A stretch of DNA of 64,000 nt. Source: Phoronis australis (taxonomy: Eukaryota; Phoronida; Phoronidae). The notes under the pieces were generated by a model, which worked only from the letters and a program-made list of their open reading frames with translations, was not told the DNA's origin and did no database searches. The position numbers and the translations under genes were made by a program. This document shows positions 46,254 to 64,000 of the stretch, piece after piece. The stretch is taken from positions 203,579-267,578 of the forward strand of contig NMRA01000214.1 in the NCBI GenBank assembly GCA_002633005.1, given 5' to 3'. How positions within the stretch are numbered: position 1 is the stretch's first letter; each line of letters begins with the position of its first letter.

Positions 46254-46609
46254 ATCCTAAAGTTTGTAGACATTGCGTTTGAGAATAGAGTAAGAGCATT
46301 GATGACGATTGTTTAGTGATGAGTTTTCTGGATCACTTGAACTGACGATTATGAGCATGACTGTAGAATGTGACAAGTTGAGCTTTAGAAGTGCAATAAT
46401 TGTAGTCGTGAACTATCTTGATCGTAATAATCGTGAGAATCAAAGATGTCTAGTTTTGAACTGGAAATCTTGGGTAAGAAATATCCATTTTTCAGTGGTG
46501 ATGTTCATAAACTTGAGTGTATCGATAAATTTTAATAGACCTGAGAAAGTTCACAAATGTGACAGGGTGGTCATGCTACCTTGTATGCAGACTGGCAACT
46601 ATCACTTAT

Positions 46610-47114
46610 CAGGGCTTGGAATTTTCCGCGGAAACGCGGATTTCCGCTTTTTTGAAATGTGCTTTCCGCTTTTTTTATAATATTTCCGCGTAAAAAAATC
46701 GGATTTGATATGAAATTTCCGCGGCAAATTCCTTTCTTACCGCGGCGTTGCAGACGACGTTCACCTCGGAAAGCGGAAGTTGCTCTTTATGTTTCGGAGG
46801 AACGTAAATTGTCAACATTGCCGGGGCATCTGGGTAAAGCGTGGTGTGATTTTCAATGGGGGCTCGTGTTATTGTTAAGCGCGGCGACAAATACTACCGC
46901 TTTGCAGCCAAAATTGTGTGGGTTGGGAGTGGACGGGCGAGCTAAAAGGACGCAGACGCATGCTACTGATGGTGGTAACGTTTTTTTATTTTTTTAGTCC
47001 TCCCGATTTTTGTCGCGGAAAGGTTCACATTGACCATTTCAAAGGCTGGTTATCGGGCATGATTTGGGCCGTAAAAGTTTCCGCGTTTTTTGTCATTGGT
47101 CATTCCAAGCCCTG
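46610..47114 (+). mobile_element. Family B TIR element, complete copy 2 with 6-bp target duplication
   Basis: About 505 bp, CAGGGCTTGGAATTTTCC to GGTCATTCCAAGCCCTG. Exact ACTTAT on both sides (46604..46609 and 47115..47120). Subterminal sequence is rich in CCGCGGAAA-type motifs that could form inner hairpins. No transposase ORF. Confidence 0.85.
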
Positions 47115-47764
47115 ACTTATAGGGTTCTAAGAATTTGAGAACCAGTTTGATGCCCGTTATTTAGTGGAGAAAGGTGGTTCTCAAAATGTAGGACCCTTGT
47201 GAGTGACCATTATCCCGGCTTCACTACTGTGTTCATGATTAGCCATTGGATTGGCTGTGAACATTTCTTCCATCACAAAAACATGGTTTAGATCACTTAC
47301 CTTTTACAAGTGATCTCAAACTGTTTCTTAGTCAAATTCTAGATAATTTCAGGGCTTCAAAAATGATTTTTTTTCATTGCTTGAAACCAGAGTCTTCAAG
47401 TGGGGTTAATACGGTGTGTCGTTTTATACGCTAAGCACGTTCTCACAGGCAATAATGAACTGTCACTTTTTTGCACACCCAGAAATCACTTCCTGTCCTA
47501 GTAAGGAACAAATAGAGACCAATTTTATAGCGGAAAGTGAGCATATCAAAAATTCGCTTCTTGGACTGAGAGTAGGGTTTGTAGTCACATTAATGGTGGA
47601 TCCCGAACTTCCAGCTGGCTAAAACTTCCATGCTTTCAAGATCTCTTAGTTTTCCTTGCTTCGTATGGGTATTTCTCAACTTCGCAAATCATTTTGCAGT
47701 TATTCTTGAGTTCAAAGCCAACGTGAGAAATAAAAAATTATGTCAAATGTTACTCTCTAAATTT

Positions 47765-47950
47765 TACGCACATACAGTGCATGGTATAAGTAATCGGACA
47801 ACAGTGACTGTTATGCTGGATAATGGGTTTGTCGCCTTTCTAACTCTCCCCTTCATTCTCGTTCATGCAGAATGGCTACTCAGACAATGAACTGGACTAT
47901 CACTCTGCCATCATGACATGCAATTCTGGGTCATTTTGTCTGAATATTTA
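47765..47950. mobile_element. Family C MITE-like element, copy 4
   Basis: Contains CTCCCCTTCATTCTCGTTCA and GGGTCATTTTGTCTGAATAT, matching the reverse orientation of other copies. Confidence 0.6.
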
Positions 47951-49016
47951 TGCCGTGTGTTGTGCCAGAGATGTAGAAAAAGTCACTGTGAGAGATGGCT
48001 TTGTTGTTATGGTTTCTAAGAAATGCTTTTATCACTTGTACCAGTGTGTAGCGATACTGTGTTACAGTGTGCCCAGTTTGCAATTGCTTGTTTATAATGT
48101 TTCGTTACACATTGTCCATTGAAGCCAAGTGTATTGTATACATAATTTGGCTTCACGGTGGCTAGACTAGATGAGTTTGGATTGCAACATCTGCTTATGT
48201 GATGACTCATATTAGTCCTTGGTCATGCACCATCCTTGAGAAGAGTGTCAAGAACGCTCTGCTCAAGACATTCAAGCTAAAGGTGCACAATCAGTTTTAG
48301 GGCTGAAAACACGTTTTTTTGTGGTATTGTTGGACAGAATAGAGTTTGTGAAGTGAACCAAAGCTATAATACAACAAAAAATATTTTGTGATTTTATTAC
48401 AAATGGCCAATTCTCGCCATTTGCTGCTGGTAATTTGCTGTAATCCAGAGTGGTGGCAATCAGCTAAATACACTTAAAGTACCCGACTGTGTATCAAGTG
48501 GGTTTAGCTCAGACTGCAACCACCATTGTCACTACTTTCTCATCGGTTATGCCATGTGGACCCCAAGGCATATTTGATCTTGGTTCCATTTTTGATGTGA
48601 TCATACTGCCTAACTGAGTAGATTGTTCTTTGTGAAGAATAGAGGCGAACCACATTTACAACAAACTTGGTTGATAACCAATACATCCATATCGCAAACC
48701 ACGTGTACCATAGAAAAATGGCTTTGGGTCAAGTGATTTTTGTTAGGAACATTTGTTTGCAAATTAAAGCTTCTGTAAGGGTTCGTTGTTGTGCAGTGAT
48801 AGCCATATGCATCAAAGTCCAAAACTTTCAATTTTTGTTAACAGTTTGGAGTGCTGATTTTGACTATAGTCTCCATCCCACGTTCAAATTGTACCACCGA
48901 CGAACATTTGTAATCTGTAGTTCAAGACCACTGTTAGTATAAGAATTATTAAAATTCTTAATTTATAAGTATGCCAAGTATAAATAAAATCTACTGAACA
49001 TTAAATAATACGTTAT

Positions 49017-49022
49017 TTTATT
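49017..49022 (-). promoter_or_regulatory. Candidate COPA poly(A) signal
   Basis: AATAAA on the - strand, about 445 bp after the COPA stop. A + strand AATAAA at 48983 lies just beyond, consistent with convergent gene ends. Confidence 0.5.
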
Positions 49023-49214
49023 CTATCAATTGCAATACATACCTTCTTAAAAGCATAACACTGTTCCATTACAAACTGTTGCAACTGAAGGCAATAGTTA
49101 ACTATCATATTCTAACGACAAGTCTTCCAACACAAAGATGAAGTAAAGAAACCACAGTGAATTTTTTAACAATGACGCTGTGCATGGAAAACCCAACAAA
49201 ATAACCACTAAAGT

Positions 49215-49282
49215 TATATGATGTGTTGCTTTAACTCTATAATGCCACTATATGATGTGTTGCTTTAACTCTATAATGCCAC
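49215..49282. repeat. Two exact 34-bp tandem units in the COPA 3' UTR
   Basis: TATATGATGTGTTGCTTTAA followed by CTCTATAATGCCAC is repeated head to tail (49215..49248 and 49249..49282) without mismatch. Confidence 0.9.
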
Positions 49283-49465
49283 ATCCTTAGCACATTCTGA
49301 TGCCCACATAAGACAACTGGAGAGCACACAAATGCTCTATACGTTTCAGAATGTTACTCTTCCCAAGAATGTAAAGAATTAGAGGACAATGAAGTCTCAA
49401 GTACCATGTGATCTAGTAGAAGAATTGACTACAACTGGAAACAGTAATGCACACTCCCTCGTAGT

Positions 49466-63211
<13,746 letters not shown>

Positions 63212-63212
63212 C

Positions 63213-64000
63213 TAAACAAAGGCAATTAGAAGGTCAGAGGTCAGCTAGTGATCTTCAAAAATGTCAATTCACATTTATTTAAGAAACAGATATCAACAGA
63301 AAACGTTTAAGTCCTGGTTTTCATCAAACGGTAGCAAAATATCAGAGGAAGAAAAATTAATCCTTGGTAGGTCTACTAGGGGTACATCACCATGCCAGGT
63401 GTCATCTTCTCAGCAGAGAGCACCCACGGCAGATTTTAGAAGTGATGTCGAAAACGGAAGATAAGAGGAATTTAGATTCTAAGCTTGGCAGATGTAAAAT
63501 ACATACGGCACACATCACAAATTTTTGGCCGACCGGTCGGAAATTGGTCGACGACCGGCCGTCGACCGGTCGGCAAATTAGCCGACCGGTCGGCTAAAAA
63601 TTAGCCGACCGGCAGCCGCCCGCAGTGCCGACTCATAAGGCGACCCCACAGCCGACCCTTCAGCCGACCCTTTAGCCGACCGGCCATCAGACGACCAGCT
63701 GGTCGGCTGCTATTGTTAGGCTAGAGTAGCAGTTGCGTAATAGGTTGTCAGGCTCATACCACTTTGCGTGTCGATGCATATTCGTCTTAGCACAGGGTCA
63801 AATAAATTAACCTAGTTTTGCTGTCTCGGTTACATGAGTTCACGTCGGTTGTGTAACACCACTACTTCGAAGGTTGAAGGCAAGCGGCATTAGTAAACAT
63901 TGGATTATGGACAATGCAACAAGTTTTGGATGAAAAACGTGAAAGTTTTCTTTACATTTGATCTTTAATTTGACTCCTGACGTTAACAAATTGTATTAGA
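63213..64000. other. COPA intron sequence up to the window end
   Basis: No WD40-coding exon is visible upstream (on the - strand) of 63211, so the preceding COPA exon lies beyond 64000. Apart from the palindrome cluster nothing is recognised. Confidence 0.6.
63524..63712. repeat. GC-rich palindrome cluster of GCCGACCGGTCGGC type
   Basis: Within 190 bp there are many copies of GCCGACC or its inverse, including perfect palindromes CCGACCGGTCGG (63529..63540) and TTAGCCGACCGGTCGGCTAA (63578..63597). The surroundings are AT-rich. It lies in the COPA intron nearest the window end. Confidence 0.85.

Larger units (their letters stand above)
46254..49000. other. USP1 3' UTR and convergent intergenic region
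   Basis: No further exon. Contains family B (46610..47114) and family C (47765..47950) elements. Possible + strand AATAAA at 47725 and 48983; which one ends USP1 is not clear. Confidence 0.5.

Noticed and set aside
49215..49282. CRISPR-like or other repeat-spacer array
   Set aside because: Head-to-tail tandem units without spacers in a eukaryotic 3' UTR. No CRISPR array exists in this window.

Overview
The window is nuclear DNA from an animal. Its genes have introns with GT-AG (and one GC-AG) boundaries, it is AT-rich, and it is dense in short dispersed repeats. The conserved proteins (COPA, USP1, URM1, an HtrL/YibB-like protein) are close to their metazoan relatives. The repeat content and the single-N joins between near-identical segments suggest a polymorphic, probably marine, invertebrate. 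I cannot name the species from sequence alone.

Layout. 1-2.5 kb: last two exons of an unrecognised + strand gene (3..178 joined to 2335..2521). 2.5-16.7 kb: no convincing gene; tandem and dispersed repeats, a tRNA-derived SINE-like sequence, an inverted-repeat relic, a TG microsatellite and a 247-bp N gap. 16.7-22.4 kb: a + strand exon for an HtrL/YibB-family type II membrane protein (20350..21426), flanked by one intact and one decayed copy of an unrecognised - strand terminal exon. 26.5-27.7 kb: URM1 on the - strand with a candidate YY1-type promoter/first exon. 30.5-30.8 kb: a possible THAP zinc-finger first exon. 34.1-46.3 kb: USP1 on the + strand, nine coding exons, about 965 residues. 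49.0-63.2 kb: the C-terminal three quarters of COPA on the - strand, 19 exons with continuous phase; the N-terminal WD40 exons lie beyond 64 kb. USP1 and COPA converge.

Functions. URM1 is a ubiquitin-like sulfur carrier for tRNA thiolation. USP1 removes ubiquitin from PCNA and FANCD2. COPA is the alpha subunit of the COPI vesicle coat. They are independent housekeeping genes and show no sign of forming a joint system.

Most notable: the USP1 insert carries a canonical PCNA-binding box (QRSLMSFF) and a KEN box, and lacks a Gly-Gly pair where human USP1 self-cleaves. One USP1 exon is present twice in a 579-bp near-identical duplication next to a single N; using both copies would create a stop, so it is either assembly duplication or a mutually exclusive pair. 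At least three families of short elements with terminal inverted repeats occur in several copies, one with clear 6-bp target duplications. Several COPA splice junctions sit in local tandem duplications.
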